Source of the DNA: Cyanobacteria bacterium M_surface_7_m2_037
GTDB lineage: Bacteria; Cyanobacteriota; Cyanobacteriia; PCC-6307; Cyanobiaceae
Direction of reading: 5' to 3'
Assembly: GCA_016882585.1 (NCBI GenBank)
Contig: VGPP01000067.1
Span: 1-9,057, forward strand
Length of the DNA stretch: 9,057 nucleotides
Shown here piece by piece: positions 7,732-9,057 of the stretch. A program made the translations under genes and the position numbers. The notes beneath the pieces are model-generated. The model was not told where the DNA came from. It did no database searches and worked only from the letters and a program-made list of their open reading frames with translations. How positions within the stretch are numbered: position 1 is the stretch's first letter; each line of letters begins with the position of its first letter.

Positions 7732-7977
7732 TCAGCCGTCCGCGAGGGTCCACCAGCCCGCTGCCGGGCCAATAAAGCGAACAATCACCCAGAACAGCAC
7801 CAGGGCGCCGATCCCCACCCAGGCACCGCGCGTGGTGATCTGCACAAATTGCTCACCCTGGCGCTGGGTGAGCGGCAGCCAGGGGGCCAGGCGCGGTGAG
7901 GTATCGGCAGGCTTGGCTTTGGCCGGTTTGGGACGCGGGGGCAATCCCTGGTCGGCGCGGCGCTTGGCCTCTCCCAT
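7732..7977 (-). CDS. DUF2839 family membrane protein, cyanobacterial, unknown function
   Basis: An 81-residue protein that I recognise as DUF2839, a family known to me only from cyanobacteria and with no established function. It starts with the conserved MGEAKRRADQGLPP and has a Lys/Pro-rich stretch. The family core follows: PWLPLTQRQGEQFVQITTRG, then a single transmembrane helix (WVGIGALVLFWVIVRFIGP, about residues 53-71) and a GWW near the C-terminus. The positive residues before the helix suggest an N-inside membrane protein. A TTG at 7992 would add five residues, but MGEAKRR is the conserved start, so I use the ATG at 7977. There is no Shine-Dalgarno site. It follows the helicase-like gene by 36 bases on the same strand, so the two may be co-transcribed, with DUF1815 114 bases further on. 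Confidence 0.75.
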   Translation of the reverse strand: MGEAKRRADQGLPPRPKPAKAKPADTSPRLAPWLPLTQRQGEQFVQITTRGAWVGIGALVLFWVIVRFIGPAAGWWTLADG

Positions 7978-8013
7978 CGAGCCGGTTCGCAACAGCGCCC
8001 CAGGCTAAGGGGC

Positions 8014-9057
8014 TCAATCGGGCCGTAACCGGGTGAGGGCCACCCAGGGCTCCAGCGCCTGCAACACCGTGCGCCCCCAGCCCCGGCGGCGCATGCGCCC
8101 ATCCAGCACCGCCAAACGGCCGCTGTTGCGGCGCACACCAGCCACCGCCAACTGCAGGCGCTGCAGAGCTTCCGGCAGCAGCAACTCCCGGAACCAGTCG
8201 CGCCCCCGCAGGCGCAGCGCCGCCACACGGGCAGCGGTGAGCGGATCCTCAAGGCTGGCAATCGGCAAGGTGGCGGCCACCAACTGAGCCGGCAGCGGCA
8301 AGCGCGCCTGGTGCTCCAGCCACCAAGGCCAACTGCAGCAGATCACGCCATTGCTCTCTGGCGCGGTGAGCTGATGCCCCACCCGGGAACCAAATTCCGC
8401 CGCCAGGGCACTGGTGAGCTGCAGGCGCAGGCCCTCGTCATCCACCAGCACCACCGTGAGGCCGCTCTGACCGAGCACCAGCCGGCGGCACTGATCGAGC
8501 AGGTGGGTGTCGTAGTGGGGGGCATTCGGCAGGGGCTGGCCTTGCGGCGCGAACAGGGGCAACGGATCCAGCAAGGGCGGATCCGCCAGGCTCAGCTGCA
8601 CCTGGGGAGAGAAGCCCAGCACCGGGCCTTGCGCCTCGGGCCAAGGCCCCACCAGCACCACGCCGCGCTCCTGCAGCAAACCCGGCAGTTCAGCCAGGGG
8701 CTGGAGCGGCTGGCGGTGCCACTGCCACTGCAGCACGGTGGGATTCACCTGGGCCCAGCTGGTCCAACCCTCGCCGGCGCACTCGAGCCAGCGGGGCCAG
8801 GGTTCGGGCAGCGGGCCGAGCACAGCGAGCAACTGCCGCAGCGGCGCCTCCTCCTCCGGGGCAATCGCCACCTGCTGATGGGGCCCGCAGGGCCGGGCCA
8901 ACAGCCGCCGGCTGAGGCGTTCATGCAACTGCAGCAAACTCGCCGCGGCCGCAGGCAGGCTGCGGCGCAGCTGCTCCCAGTGGCCCGTGTCGATCACCAC
9001 AGCGAGGGCCTGGCGCAGCAGCGGCTCCAGCAGCTCCCCCTCCGGCACCACCAGCTG
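8014..9057 (-). CDS. DinG-like (helicase C2) protein, C-terminal 347 residues, 5' end outside window
   Basis: The frame is open from the right edge to the TGA at 8016-8014, so only the C-terminal part is visible. Its layout fits the second half of a DinG/XPD-type superfamily-2 DNA helicase. DinG enzymes unwind forked DNA, R-loops and similar structures with ATP. Matching landmarks (visible-residue numbers) are LVVPEGELLEPLL at 2-14 in the place of a DEAH box, GVVLVGPWPEA where GVVLTSATL-like motif III is usual, and GLTVVLVDDEG for the first strand of the C-terminal RecA fold. EDPLTAARV, FRELLLPEAL and GRLAVLDGRMRRRGWG match the DinG C-terminus. Several catalytic positions differ: the DEAH is PEGE, and the motif VI QxxGRxxR is Q302-LAVAGV-R309, lacking the Gly-Arg. 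The protein may have lost helicase activity. The usual Fe-S cysteines and Walker A would lie upstream, outside the window. The DUF2839 gene follows after 36 bases. Confidence 0.7.
   Translation of the reverse strand, partial: QLVVPEGELLEPLLRQALAVVIDTGHWEQLRRSLPAAAASLLQLHERLSRRLLARPCGPHQQVAIAPEEEAPLRQLLAVLGPLPEPWPRWLECAGEGWTSWAQVNPTVLQWQWHRQPLQPLAELPGLLQERGVVLVGPWPEAQGPVLGFSPQVQLSLADPPLLDPLPLFAPQGQPLPNAPHYDTHLLDQCRRLVLGQSGLTVVLVDDEGLRLQLTSALAAEFGSRVGHQLTAPESNGVICCSWPWWLEHQARLPLPAQLVAATLPIASLEDPLTAARVAALRLRGRDWFRELLLPEALQRLQLAVAGVRRNSGRLAVLDGRMRRRGWGRTVLQALEPWVALTRLRPD

Overview
The window looks like a core chromosomal segment of a GC-rich picocyanobacterium of the Cyanobium / high-GC Synechococcus type. 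The evidence is an ndhN gene (found in cyanobacteria and plastids), the clock-related Fe-S protein gene ldpA, a Ycf45-like R3H ATPase, two small proteins of families confined to cyanobacteria (DUF1815 and DUF2839), strong G/C preference at third codon positions, absence of the HIP1 octamer, and few Shine-Dalgarno sites. I see no mobile element, CRISPR array, rRNA gene or phage gene. Family names come from memory of the protein sequences, not from a search.

Left arm (1-1287, minus strand): the start of the ribosomal-protein S10-type operon, rplC then rplD, reading off the left edge. rplD lacks only its last few codons. Next is a gene-free stretch of about 400 bases (1288-1692) holding the rplC leader, with two inverted repeats, and the divergent ndhN upstream region.

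Centre (1693-5912, plus strand): ndhN and ldpA overlap by four bases and are probably translationally coupled. They are followed at close range by a SpoIIIAA/Ycf45-like AAA ATPase with a C-terminal R3H domain. After a 121-base gap come tRNA-Gln(UUG) and a HAD-family phosphatase gene. ndhN (NDH-1 complex) and ldpA (redox input to the clock) both relate to electron-transport state.

Right arm (5913-9057): recA on the plus strand, with a near-perfect cyanobacterial LexA box 135 bases before its start codon. A terminator hairpin sits between recA and the convergent minus-strand genes. Those are a DUF1815 protein, a DUF2839 membrane protein, and the C-terminal 347 residues of a DinG-like (helicase C2) protein that enters from the right edge. 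Several of its helicase motifs look eroded.

Overall this is an ordinary housekeeping region. The points most worth a second look are the degenerate DinG-like protein, the recA LexA site, the structured rplC leader, and the R3H domain that has lost its name-giving histidine. I found no convincing new multi-gene system.
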